Below, piece after piece: positions 1-6,023 of a DNA stretch of 12,351 nt. Both the position numbers and the translations under genes were made by a program. Position 1 is the first letter of the stretch. Every line of letters starts with the position of its first letter. This stretch comes from Dehalococcoidia bacterium. GTDB lineage: Bacteria > Chloroflexota > Dehalococcoidia > GIF9 > AB-539-J10. The notes under the pieces were generated by a model. The model searched no databases. It was not told the DNA's origin and worked only from the letters and a program-made list of their open reading frames with translations. The stretch is from assembly GCA_018399375.1 (NCBI GenBank), contig JAGYOV010000015.1:1-12351 (forward strand). Reading direction: 5' to 3'.

Positions 1-407
1 TCGCTTATTTTATCTTTCTCCCCCCCGCACTTAAATTCCTTCTCACTTTCGGGGGAGATATTGCCGTTCCCATGATAACTATAGACAACTACATTTCACT
101 CGTAACAAGGCTGCTACTAGCCGTAGGGCTGATCTTTGAAATCCCCCTGGTCATCACATTACTGGCCAGGCTGGGCGTAGTGAGCCCACAGAAACTCGCC
201 CGAGGAAGAAAATGGGCACTTCTGTTCGCTTTTGTCGCTGCCGCCATTATCACTCCAACCATAGACCCGGTCAACCAGACGCTACTGGCACTGCCCATAA
301 TTGCCCTTTACGAAATTAGCATATTGCTCTCCAGATTGGTATATCCCAGAAAGCCAGCACCATTTTCTCCAAAAGCTTCCAATGCTCAGAATTCAACGGG
401 CACATAA
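1..407 (+). CDS. tatC: Sec-independent (twin-arginine) translocase subunit TatC, 3' part
   Basis: TatC is the multi-spanning membrane receptor of the Tat pathway; it binds twin-arginine signal peptides and recruits TatA to export folded proteins. The gene enters from the left edge in frame (first complete codon at 3) and ends with TAA at 405-407, so about 134 C-terminal residues are present and roughly the first half is missing. The visible part matches the TatC C-terminal half: a hydrophobic helix, a periplasmic loop, the helix containing FEIPLV with its conserved glutamate and proline, a short cytoplasmic loop (SPQKLARGRKW), then two helices (AAAIITPTIDP and QTLLALPIIALYEI) and a basic tail. 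The internal ATG at 72 is not the start, because the match continues upstream of it. Identification is secure from the helix order and the FE-x-P motif. Confidence 0.93.
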   Translation, partial: AYFIFLPPALKFLLTFGGDIAVPMITIDNYISLVTRLLLAVGLIFEIPLVITLLARLGVVSPQKLARGRKWALLFAFVAAAIITPTIDPVNQTLLALPIIALYEISILLSRLVYPRKPAPFSPKASNAQNSTGT

Positions 408-434
408 CGGCTTATATGCCAGATCTCGCCTATT

Positions 435-464
435 TTTACAACGTACTCGCGCTAAGATTATAAT
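435..464 (+). promoter_or_regulatory. Sigma70-type promoter for the CCA-adding enzyme gene
   Basis: TTTACA (435-440) and a perfect TATAAT (459-464) are separated by 18 bp. Transcription should start near 471, which leaves only about two bases before the ATG at 473. No Shine-Dalgarno sequence fits in that space, so the message would be essentially leaderless. The promoter lies in the 65 bp gap after tatC and probably drives cca-secD-secF. Confidence 0.6.
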
Positions 465-472
465 ATGGTGAA

Positions 473-2005
473 ATGTCCATTTTTCAAAGCACCGATCCCT
501 TTGCCTTGCCAGGCAAACTATACGAATTCCTAACCCAGCAAAACTGCAGGAGCTATATCACCGGAGGATTCATACGAGACTGGCTCAGAGGACAGCAAAG
601 CAACGACATCGACATCGCAATAGAAGGGAATGCCCTTAACATAGCGGAGAAGGCTGCCAAGAAATTTGGCGGCACATTTATCTTGCTCGATGAGGACAAC
701 AAAACAGGGAGGGTCGTAATTGGCAGCGAAACTACGATTGAAACGGACACACAGGATAATAATGTACCAAGCCTTGACAAGGGGAAACAGTGCTCTATAG
801 ATTTTTCTTCCTTTTCTGGCAGCATTGAATCCGATCTTGCCCGCCGCGACTTCACTATAAATGCCATGGCAATAGATCTTAATCAGCTAGAATATAATCA
901 CCAGCTAGAAGTGATCGACCCTTTTCATGGCAAGGACGATTTAGAGAACAGAATAATACGCGCAGTAAGTCAGGATATTTTTACTGACGATGCCATCAGA
1001 CTACTGCGAGCTATTCGCTTCGCTGCCGAACTCAATTTTACCGTTGACCCAAACACAGAAAATCTAATAAGTTATCACTCATATCGTGCCAGCACAATTG
1101 CAGGTGAGAGAGTCAGAGAAGAACTTCTAAGGTTATTCAATTTACCCAAAACCGCTGATAACCTGCACTATCTGGACAAGTTAGGTTTGCTTACATCTCT
1201 AGTCCCTGAACTAGATGACAGTAAAGGAGTAGAACAACCCACAGTGCATTTTTGGGACGTTTTCGAGCACTCACTACAAACAGTAGCCACAACAGAATTC
1301 TTGTTGAGGGAAAACGCCTGGGAATATGGCAGTGAAGAGATGCTATCTTTTGCCCCCTGGTCTGATATGATAGAAGCGTATCTATCCCAGAAAGTCTCTC
1401 AGGGAAGTACTCATAAATCGCTACTCAAGATAGGCGCCCTTTTTCATGACATCGCCAAACCAAAAACAAAAACCCTCGACGAATCAGGCAGAGCAAGATT
1501 CCTAGGGCACGCTAAAGAAGGAGCAGAGATAACAAAAAGCATCCTGGAAAGATTACGATTCAGCCACAGAGAAGTAAATCTGGTGGAAAAACTGGTTTAC
1601 TATCACCTTCGACCGGCACAAATGTCCAACGAAGGAATGCCTTCCCAAAAAGCAATTTACCGCTACTTTCGAGATACTGCAAACGCTGCATTGGATATTT
1701 TACTTCTAGCACTGGCTGATTACCTCGCTGTATCTGGTCCGCTGATAAACATAGAGGGATGGAAGGACAATTGCCAGCTAACAAAATATATAATTGCAGA
1801 ACACATTAAACAAGAAAACCGTGTTGCCCCCTTGAAACTTATCGACGGAAACGACATAATTACACAGTTTGGGCTAGCTCCAGGGCCATCGATCGGCAGT
1901 TTGTTAGCTGCAGTTCATGAAGCCCAGGCCAGCGGTGAAATAAATACAAGAGAGGAAGCTTTATCCCTGGTGCAATATAATTTGAGCAAAGGATCTATTA
2001 ATTGA
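473..2005 (+). CDS. cca: CCA tRNA nucleotidyltransferase / poly(A) polymerase family protein with HD domain
   Basis: Class II nucleotidyltransferase that adds or repairs the 3' CCA of tRNAs in the cytoplasm; a poly(A) polymerase role cannot be excluded from sequence alone. In order: the nucleotidyltransferase head with GGFIRDWL (31-38) and the metal-binding D45-x-D47; RRDFTINAMA (124-133), which contacts ribose; the base-selecting DDAIR (172-176); the GERVREELLRL helix (211-221); then an HD domain with H266, H325-D326 in LFHDIAKP, H346 and D416. The C-terminus carries the LIDGNDII and GPSIGSLL signature common in bacterial CCA enzymes fused to HD domains. The length of 510 aa is on the long side, partly from a polar insert near 90-108. 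The ATG start follows the promoter almost directly. The gene overlaps secD by 4 bp. One tRNA in this window lacks encoded CCA and needs such an enzyme. Confidence 0.87.
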   Translation: MSIFQSTDPFALPGKLYEFLTQQNCRSYITGGFIRDWLRGQQSNDIDIAIEGNALNIAEKAAKKFGGTFILLDEDNKTGRVVIGSETTIETDTQDNNVPSLDKGKQCSIDFSSFSGSIESDLARRDFTINAMAIDLNQLEYNHQLEVIDPFHGKDDLENRIIRAVSQDIFTDDAIRLLRAIRFAAELNFTVDPNTENLISYHSYRASTIAGERVREELLRLFNLPKTADNLHYLDKLGLLTSLVPELDDSKGVEQPTVHFWDVFEHSLQTVATTEFLLRENAWEYGSEEMLSFAPWSDMIEAYLSQKVSQGSTHKSLLKIGALFHDIAKPKTKTLDESGRARFLGHAKEGAEITKSILERLRFSHREVNLVEKLVYYHLRPAQMSNEGMPSQKAIYRYFRDTANAALDILLLALADYLAVSGPLINIEGWKDNCQLTKYIIAEHIKQENRVAPLKLIDGNDIITQFGLAPGPSIGSLLAAVHEAQASGEINTREEALSLVQYNLSKGSIN

Positions 2006-3354
2006 GAAAGAACTCTTACTTGCTAATTTTCATTCTTGTCTTATTTGGTTTTGCTCTATGGTCTATAGTGCCTCTGGACCGCAGCGTATTCAGCAGAGAA
2101 GGTTTGTCCTTGGGACTCGACCTCAAAGGCGGAAGTTACCTGGTATACCAGACCGATCTGCGTGAAGTCGAGCCCGGCAGCGAGGCGGAAATAATGGAGG
2201 GGGTAAAAGGAGTAATCGAGAAACGCATCAACGCGCTGGGAATAAGCGAACCTCTCGTTGAAATACAAAGAGAAGAAGGAACTTACAGCATTGGCATTCA
2301 GTTACCAGGAATTAGCGATATCGAAAAGGCAAAGGAAATGATTGGTCGTACTGCCCTTCTTGAATTCAGAGAGCAAGACCAGGAGGGAAACTGGATTCCA
2401 GCCACCGCGACAATAGATGGGGAAGAGTTGATTCTCTCCAGCAGGTACTTTAAGGAAAACACTTATGTCAGGGTAACCGATTACGGAGCTCCCTTATTGA
2501 TATTCAACTGGAATGAAACGGGGCAAAAACTCTCAGAAGAGATCACCGGACGCCTTATCAATGAACCCCTGGGCATTTTCATCGGTGACGAGCCCATGCA
2601 GGGCAAGGATGGACATCCGATAGCTCCAATAGTTAGAGATGTAATTATAGAAAGTGGACAGATAGACGGATTGAGCCTGGAGGATGCTCAGGAGTTATCC
2701 AAACTCCTGAACGCCGGCAGGATGCCAATTTCTCTGGGGCGATGGGTGGAGGAAGATGGCGACAAAGCATTCCAGGCAGACGTTCCGCTGTATGAAAAAA
2801 CCGTCGATGCCACCCTGGGAACTGATTCCATCAACAAAAGTATACTGGCAGCAGCTATCGGGATAGCAATTCTGCTACTATTTATAATCCTGTACTACCG
2901 CTTTCTCGGTGTTGTGGCCTGCCTGAGCCTGGTAATTTACGGCGTTATCATTTTATCCATCTTCAAACTTATTCCCATCACGCTCACGTTGCCTGGTATT
3001 GCCGGGCTAATCGTTTCGATGGGTATGGCAGTCGATGCCAACATACTCATTTTTGAGAGAACCAAAGAAGAACTGCGCGGCGGACGCAGTGCAGGAGCTG
3101 CCATTGAGGCAGGGTTCAATCGCGCCTGGACAGCCATCAGGGATAGCAATATCACCACATTTATTGCCTGTATTGTTCTATTCTGGCTCGGTGGTTCGCT
3201 GGGGGCTCTAATGGTCAGGGGATTTGCTGTAACACTATTCATCGGGGTAGCCCTATCCATGTTCAGCGCCATTATCATTACCAGAACGCTCCTTCGCCTT
3301 ACCATGGGAAAGAGAAACTTCGCTAATCCGAAAATCTATGGAGTGAGAAAGTGA
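2002..3354 (+). CDS. secD: Protein translocase subunit SecD
   Basis: SecD works with SecF at the SecYEG channel, using the proton motive force to pull translocating proteins out of the channel. The start is a TTG inside the cca stop (TTGA, 2002-2005), preceded by AAAGGA at 1988-1993 with 8 nt spacing. One N-terminal transmembrane helix (about 6-24) leads to the periplasmic P1 region, which begins with the conserved GLDLKGG (38-44). A five-helix membrane block follows from about 280 to 432. It holds TLPGIAGLIVSMGMAVDANI (329-348), whose D345 corresponds to the essential proton-relay aspartate, followed by FERTKEELRGG. At 450 aa it is the short stand-alone form, not a SecDF fusion. The stretch between LNAGRMPISL and ATLGTDS is longer than usual (about 245-262). 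secF overlaps the stop by 4 bp, so the two are translationally coupled. Confidence 0.95.
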   Translation: MRKNSYLLIFILVLFGFALWSIVPLDRSVFSREGLSLGLDLKGGSYLVYQTDLREVEPGSEAEIMEGVKGVIEKRINALGISEPLVEIQREEGTYSIGIQLPGISDIEKAKEMIGRTALLEFREQDQEGNWIPATATIDGEELILSSRYFKENTYVRVTDYGAPLLIFNWNETGQKLSEEITGRLINEPLGIFIGDEPMQGKDGHPIAPIVRDVIIESGQIDGLSLEDAQELSKLLNAGRMPISLGRWVEEDGDKAFQADVPLYEKTVDATLGTDSINKSILAAAIGIAILLLFIILYYRFLGVVACLSLVIYGVIILSIFKLIPITLTLPGIAGLIVSMGMAVDANILIFERTKEELRGGRSAGAAIEAGFNRAWTAIRDSNITTFIACIVLFWLGGSLGALMVRGFAVTLFIGVALSMFSAIIITRTLLRLTMGKRNFANPKIYGVRK

Positions 3355-4271
3355 TAGATCTGGCAAGCAAAAGAAATTGGTTTTTCTTCGCCTCGGGAAT
3401 AGTGGTACTGATCGGAATAATCTCACTCTCAGTGTTTGGCCTCAAGGTGGGAACAGACTTCACCGGAGGAACATCCATTGCCTGCCAGTTTACCCCTGAT
3501 ATAGAGCAAGGCGATCTACGCCAAGAAATGGCCAACCGAGGATACACAGGAGCTACCATACAGCAAACGGACGACGACAGCTTCATAATCCACCTGAGCG
3601 AAATTACAGCAGAGGAGAGAGATTCCTTGATGAGCGCTCTAGAGGCCACCCTAGAGTGCGAAATCAAAATCCTGAACTATTATTCAGTATCACCAACTGT
3701 AGGTATAGAGACAGCGAGAAATGCTGCCATCGCCGTAATAATAGCTGCCATCGCCATGTTATTTTACATTGTCTGGGCTTTCCGTCGCATGCCAAAGCCA
3801 TTCCGCTGGGGCACATGTGCCATAATAGCCCTTTTACACGACGTATTCATTATAGTTAGCATCTTTTCCCTGTTGGGATGGCTACAAGGAGTAGAAATTG
3901 ATGCCCTCTTCATTACGGGAATACTTGCTGTCGTGGGTTACAGCATCAACAATACCGTGGTCATCTTCGATCGCATCCGAGAGAACATATCCAAGCGCGT
4001 TAGCCTTGATTTCACCGAGACAGTAAATATCAGCATCGTGGAAACTCTGAGCCGCTCTATAAATACTGCACTAACTACTCTCTTCGTCCTCCTGGCTCTT
4101 TTCCTGTTCGGCGGTGCAACAATACACTACTTCGTGTTGGTTTTGCTCCTTGGCATCATCATTGGAACCTACAGCTCTATATGTATATCCAGCCAATTCC
4201 TGACAGTATGGGAGCTAAATGAATGGAAAAAGCTCTCTACATGGATCCCCTCCAGAAAGCAAACTCCCTGA
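3351..4271 (+). CDS. secF: Protein translocase subunit SecF
   Basis: Partner of SecD in the proton-driven export motor of the inner membrane. The start is a GTG overlapping the secD stop (GTGA, 3351-3354), with GGAG at 3340-3343 and 7 nt spacing. The first transmembrane helix (about 10-30) is followed by GTDFTGGT (34-41), the SecF counterpart of the SecD GLDLKGG motif. After a small periplasmic domain come five helices from about residue 120. These include LLHDV (161-165) and GYSINNTVVIFDRIRE (196-211), the most conserved SecF signature, with D207 and R208. The length of 306 aa is normal for the family. It is the last clear gene of the left plus-strand block and faces a convergent tRNA gene. 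Confidence 0.95.
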   Translation: MIDLASKRNWFFFASGIVVLIGIISLSVFGLKVGTDFTGGTSIACQFTPDIEQGDLRQEMANRGYTGATIQQTDDDSFIIHLSEITAEERDSLMSALEATLECEIKILNYYSVSPTVGIETARNAAIAVIIAAIAMLFYIVWAFRRMPKPFRWGTCAIIALLHDVFIIVSIFSLLGWLQGVEIDALFITGILAVVGYSINNTVVIFDRIRENISKRVSLDFTETVNISIVETLSRSINTALTTLFVLLALFLFGGATIHYFVLVLLLGIIIGTYSSICISSQFLTVWELNEWKKLSTWIPSRKQTP

Positions 4272-4345
4272 AATCGCGGCATAAACTCAAAGCACTGCTT
4301 ACTACACAAAAAGAACGTTGTGAGACAACGATCAAGCAGCTGTGA
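4223..4345 (+). CDS. Candidate small ORF (40 aa) overlapping the secF 3' end
   Basis: An ATG at 4223 opens a 40-codon frame that overlaps the end of secF by 49 bp in another frame and ends with TGA at 4343-4345. GGGAG at 4210-4214 lies 8 nt upstream, a good ribosome binding site. The product would be basic and polar, with many lysines and a likely helical middle (LKSRHKLKALLTTQKER). No family is recognised. Against it: it is short, and much of its upstream half is constrained by secF coding. It may be a chance frame. Confidence 0.2.
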   Translation: MEKALYMDPLQKANSLKSRHKLKALLTTQKERCETTIKQL

Positions 4346-4375
4346 GAAAATCCCAACTTATAGAATATACACAGG

Positions 4376-4400
4376 AAAAGCTTGTTAGAAACTAGCTTTT
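4376..4400 (-). terminator. Possible bidirectional terminator between secF and tRNA-Arg
   Basis: AAAAGCT (4376-4382) and AGCTTTT (4394-4400) form a 7 bp inverted repeat, extendable by one G-C pair past a T-T mismatch, with a 7-base loop. Both strands end in a T run. On the minus strand it starts immediately after the tRNA CCA end; on the plus strand it lies about 105 bp after secF. The stem is AT-rich and the T run is part of it, so strength is doubtful. Confidence 0.4.
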
Positions 4401-4477
4401 TGGCGTCCCTGGCGGGACTCGAACCCACAACCCGCTGCTTAGAAGGCAGCCGCTCTGTCCTATTGAGCTACAGGGAC
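4401..4477 (-). tRNA. trnR: tRNA-Arg, anticodon UCU
   Basis: A complete 77-nt cloverleaf on the minus strand. The acceptor stem is GTCCCTG paired with CAGGGAC, followed by discriminator G and an encoded CCA (complement at 4401-4403). The D arm is GCTC/GAGC with GG in the loop. The anticodon stem GCTGC/GCAGC carries loop CTTCTAA, giving anticodon TCT, which reads AGA (and possibly AGG) arginine codons. The T arm is GTGGG-TTCGAGT-CCCGC. The gene starts 52 bp after the FmdB stop, and I see no strong promoter in that gap, so cotranscription with the two zinc-protein genes is likely. Confidence 0.97.
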
Positions 4478-4529
4478 AAACATCGCAGATATACCTCTAT
4501 ACCTCAAAGCTAGACTGCAGAAAAAAATA

Positions 4530-4781
4530 TCATGTGGCGACTTTTGAAGTACTATTATCACTTTTAGGTCCAGGTGGAGGTGCTGCTGCGGGGTTCTTCG
4601 CTCCAGACTTGGAATCAGTGACATAAAATCCTGGTTCCTTAAATATTATAGGCACCGGTGAGAAAACTCTTACCGCATTTCCCTGGCATGCAGGACATAC
4701 AGCTACCGATTTATCATCAAAATTCTGCCGCAATTCAAACGTAAATCCACACTCATTACACTTATATTGATAAATGGGCAT
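4530..4781 (-). CDS. FmdB-family zinc ribbon protein
   Basis: A small cytoplasmic protein of the FmdB/CxxC_CxxC_SSSS putative regulatory family; the exact role of these proteins is generally unknown. It begins MPIYQYKC, the usual family start, and holds a zinc ribbon of C8-x2-C11 and C29-x2-C32. SPVPIIFKEPGFYVTD (41-56) then follows, typical of the family. The tail is low-complexity, rich in alanine, proline, serine and lysine (57-83). The ATG has GAGGAG at 4787-4792 with 5 nt spacing, inside the end of the upstream gene, whose stop is only 2 bp away, so the pair is coupled. tRNA-Arg lies downstream on the same strand. A run of seven T follows the stop, but no stem precedes it. Confidence 0.88.
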   Translation of the reverse strand: MPIYQYKCNECGFTFELRQNFDDKSVAVCPACQGNAVRVFSPVPIIFKEPGFYVTDSKSGAKNPAAAPPPGPKSDNSTSKVAT

Positions 4782-4783
4782 CT

Positions 4784-5089
4784 TTACTCCTCGCTGGTAA
4801 TTCCTTGCAGCTCTTCTGCATCATTTTCCTGAATCTGCTTCTCCATTGACTCCTGATCATCCGCCCCCATCAAAAGCGAACTATCTCGCTTATCTGACAA
4901 CGTATCTGGTAATGTCGGTTCGATTGCCTGGAAGTCACCATTCAAATCAACAGTCCCTTTTTCAAAACTGGGCTGGTGAGCATCAAGCACATGTTTATCC
5001 CAGCAATAACCGTGCACGTAAGCACCACAGGAACAGTGAAAAACTACCCTGTCAAAGGGCAAAGGCTTTCCGCACACAGCACAGTTCAT
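4784..5089 (-). CDS. Small Cys/His-rich protein, putative double-zinc (RING/B-box-like) domain
   Basis: A 101-aa protein of unknown function. Residues 3-38 contain C3-x2-C6-x12-C19-x-C21-x4-H26-x2-C29-x3-H33-x4-H38. These are eight potential ligands in four pairs, a spacing that resembles cross-brace zinc domains such as RING or B-box. This resemblance is an inference from spacing only. The rest (about 40-101) is acidic and probably disordered, ending EELQGITSEE. An ATG at 5104 is possible, but GGGAGGT at 5096-5102 lies 6 nt before the ATG at 5089 and would itself be coding if 5104 were used, so 5089 is chosen. The gene is first in a minus-strand unit with the FmdB protein and tRNA-Arg, under a good promoter at 5145-5173. 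Confidence 0.75.
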   Translation of the reverse strand: MNCAVCGKPLPFDRVVFHCSCGAYVHGYCWDKHVLDAHQPSFEKGTVDLNGDFQAIEPTLPDTLSDKRDSSLLMGADDQESMEKQIQENDAEELQGITSEE

Positions 5090-5095
5090 TTCGTT

Positions 5096-5102
5096 ACCTC
5101 CC
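5096..5102 (-). promoter_or_regulatory. Ribosome binding site that fixes the start of the Cys/His-rich protein
   Basis: GGGAGGT on the minus strand, 6 nt before the ATG at 5089. It is a near-perfect match to the anti-Shine-Dalgarno end of 16S rRNA and overlaps the alternative upstream ATG frame, which argues for the shorter 101-aa protein. Confidence 0.75.
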
Positions 5103-5144
5103 ATATCTACAAAGTATACGTGCGACTAACTTTTCCGAATGCTA

Positions 5145-5173
5145 ATTATAATCACATTGGCTCGTCATATCAA
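5145..5173 (-). promoter_or_regulatory. Sigma70-type promoter of the minus-strand zinc protein/tRNA-Arg unit
   Basis: On the minus strand TTGATA (5168-5173) and a perfect TATAAT (5145-5150) are separated by 17 bp. The predicted transcription start near 5138 gives a leader of about 49 nt that contains the GGGAGGT site. It would drive the Cys/His-rich gene, the FmdB gene and probably tRNA-Arg. Confidence 0.65.
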
Positions 5174-5228
5174 GTACACCTAATGCTTGCGTCCTTCATT
5201 ACTCGCACTCAGAACACAACTTGTCATG

Positions 5229-5260
5229 AAAAAAACTCACTTTGATCGTTTGATCAAGTG
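5229..5260 (-). terminator. Orphan intrinsic-terminator-like hairpin on the minus strand
   Basis: On the minus strand CACTTGATC (5252-5260), loop AAAC, then GATCAAAGTG (5238-5247) form a 9-bp stem with one bulged base, followed by AG and seven T (5229-5235). This has the layout of a rho-independent terminator, though the stem is AT-rich. No gene on the minus strand lies upstream of it inside the spacer, and the zinc-protein promoter lies downstream. The same bases hold a direct repeat TTTGATC at 5241-5247 and 5249-5255, so an operator is an alternative reading. Confidence 0.4.
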
Positions 5261-5381
5261 AAAATTTTAGATTATTCACTGAGCGTTGATAGTCTTTCCC
5301 TAATGCAGTCACATTATTTATATTCTAAATTCTAAAATGAAAATTGTATAACCGTAGCTCTGCCACTACATAGCTTCTACC

Positions 5382-5411
5382 TTGACAAGTCTTTCTGTTT
5401 AATCCTATGAT
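5382..5411 (+). promoter_or_regulatory. Sigma70-type promoter upstream of the 106-aa gene
   Basis: A perfect TTGACA (5382-5387) and TATGAT (5406-5411) are separated by 18 bp. The start of transcription is expected near 5418, giving a short leader that holds the strong GGGGGTGAT ribosome binding site at 5430-5438. No clear terminator or second promoter was seen before thrS, so this may be the main promoter of the right-hand block. Confidence 0.65.
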
Positions 5412-5443
5412 AAATACTTAATTTTGGCAGGGGGTGATAATTC

Positions 5444-5764
5444 ATGAGTGAGATTAGATCAGAGCATCCATATACACCAGAGGAAATTCTCTCTTTTGAT
5501 CGCATCAAAAGAGCTATGACTTCCCGGGTTCTAGATCAAATAGAGATTCTATGGCAAGGGAAGGAGCCCATAAATGCCGAAGTAATTGGTAATATCATCA
5601 CCGATGAGTGGCAAAAGGTTAAGGAAGCCGTGCGCTCCTCTCCTGCAGCAAGGGAAGCATTTCGCAAATACCTAGAGCGCACTGTAGCCGAGCAAATAGA
5701 CAAGATTGTGAAAGACGGCCAGTCTGAGTTGGAGTCGCTGGGCGTCGTAGAAAAGAGTTTGTAG
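5444..5764 (+). CDS. Conserved-looking hypothetical protein, 106 aa
   Basis: No family is recognised. The protein is soluble, with no signal peptide or membrane segment, and reads as mostly helical: an N-terminal polar stretch, PYTPEEILSFDRIKRAM (9-25), a middle segment with VIGNIITDEWQKVKEAV, and an amphipathic charged helix REAFRKYLERTVAEQIDKIV (70-89). There are no cysteines, so no zinc site like its neighbours. The ATG start is well supported by GGGGGTGAT at 5430-5438 with 5 nt spacing and by the promoter at 5382-5411. The next gene starts 1 bp after its TAG stop, so the two are probably coupled and functionally linked. Confidence 0.7.
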   Translation: MSEIRSEHPYTPEEILSFDRIKRAMTSRVLDQIEILWQGKEPINAEVIGNIITDEWQKVKEAVRSSPAAREAFRKYLERTVAEQIDKIVKDGQSELESLGVVEKSL

Positions 5765-5765
5765 T

Positions 5766-6023
5766 TTGTCTAAACAAAGCAAGGATACTCATAACAAGCC
5801 GACCGACCTCAAGATGGAGACTGAGCAAATCTCTAAGCGGTTAGCTATGTTAGATCACAGGCTGGATAACATGGATTCTGTAATTACCTCTCTGGTAGAG
5901 AGGGTAATGGGAAAACCACTCACCATGGAAGTAACTTGTCCCAAATGCGGAGAGGTCGTTCAGATTAATATCATGGGCAGCACAAGACTGCATGGCAAAG
6001 AGAAGATAGGTATGGGCGATTAG
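5766..6023 (+). CDS. Hypothetical 85-aa protein with coiled coil and a single CPKC knuckle
   Basis: No family is recognised. The N-terminus is polar. A segment from about 17 to 47 (METEQISKRLAMLDHRLDNM onward) has heptad-like spacing and probably forms a coiled coil. VTCPKCGEVVQINI (57-70) gives one CxxC pair, half of a zinc ribbon, so zinc binding would need a dimer or a partner. The start is taken as TTG 1 bp after the previous stop; AGAG at 5754-5757 is a weak ribosome binding site, so translation probably depends on coupling. An ATG at 5814 is an alternative but has no ribosome binding site. The gene ends inside tRNA-Val: its last three codons are GGC, GAT and the TAG stop at 6021-6023, so 10 bp are shared with the tRNA. 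Confidence 0.6.
   Translation: MSKQSKDTHNKPTDLKMETEQISKRLAMLDHRLDNMDSVITSLVERVMGKPLTMEVTCPKCGEVVQINIMGSTRLHGKEKIGMGD

Larger units (their letters stand above)
5103..5443. other. Divergent intergenic spacer
   Basis: About 340 bp without a supported gene, AT-rich, between the minus-strand zinc-protein unit and the plus-strand unit leading to thrS. It contains a promoter for each side (5145-5173 minus, 5382-5411 plus) and a terminator-like hairpin on the minus strand (5229-5260). The central part, 5261-5380, is AT-rich and I see no convincing motif in it. Open frames crossing 5101-5245 show no ribosome binding site or protein-like composition. Confidence 0.7.

Noticed and set aside
408..437. 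Terminator after tatC (GGC-TTATAT-GCC followed by a T run)
   Set aside because: Only about three strong pairs form, and the T run lies too far from the stem.
2937..3667. Minus-strand open frames of 114-122 codons inside secD and secF
   Set aside because: They are antisense shadows of two well-identified genes, without ribosome binding sites or recognisable motifs.
4316..4330. CGTTGT-GAG-ACAACG hairpin as the secF terminator
   Set aside because: The stem is neat, but no T run follows; ATCAAGCAGC comes next.
4784..5104. Cys/His-rich protein starting at ATG 5104
   Set aside because: The first five codons contain the GGGAGGT ribosome binding site for the ATG at 5089.
5147..5152. TATAAT on the plus strand in the divergent spacer
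   Set aside because: No -35 element lies at a proper distance upstream; it arises from overlap with the minus-strand -10 element.
4846..5245. Plus-strand open frames across 4846-5145 and 4976-5245
   Set aside because: They are antisense to the zinc-protein gene and its promoter, lack ribosome binding sites, and do not resemble proteins.
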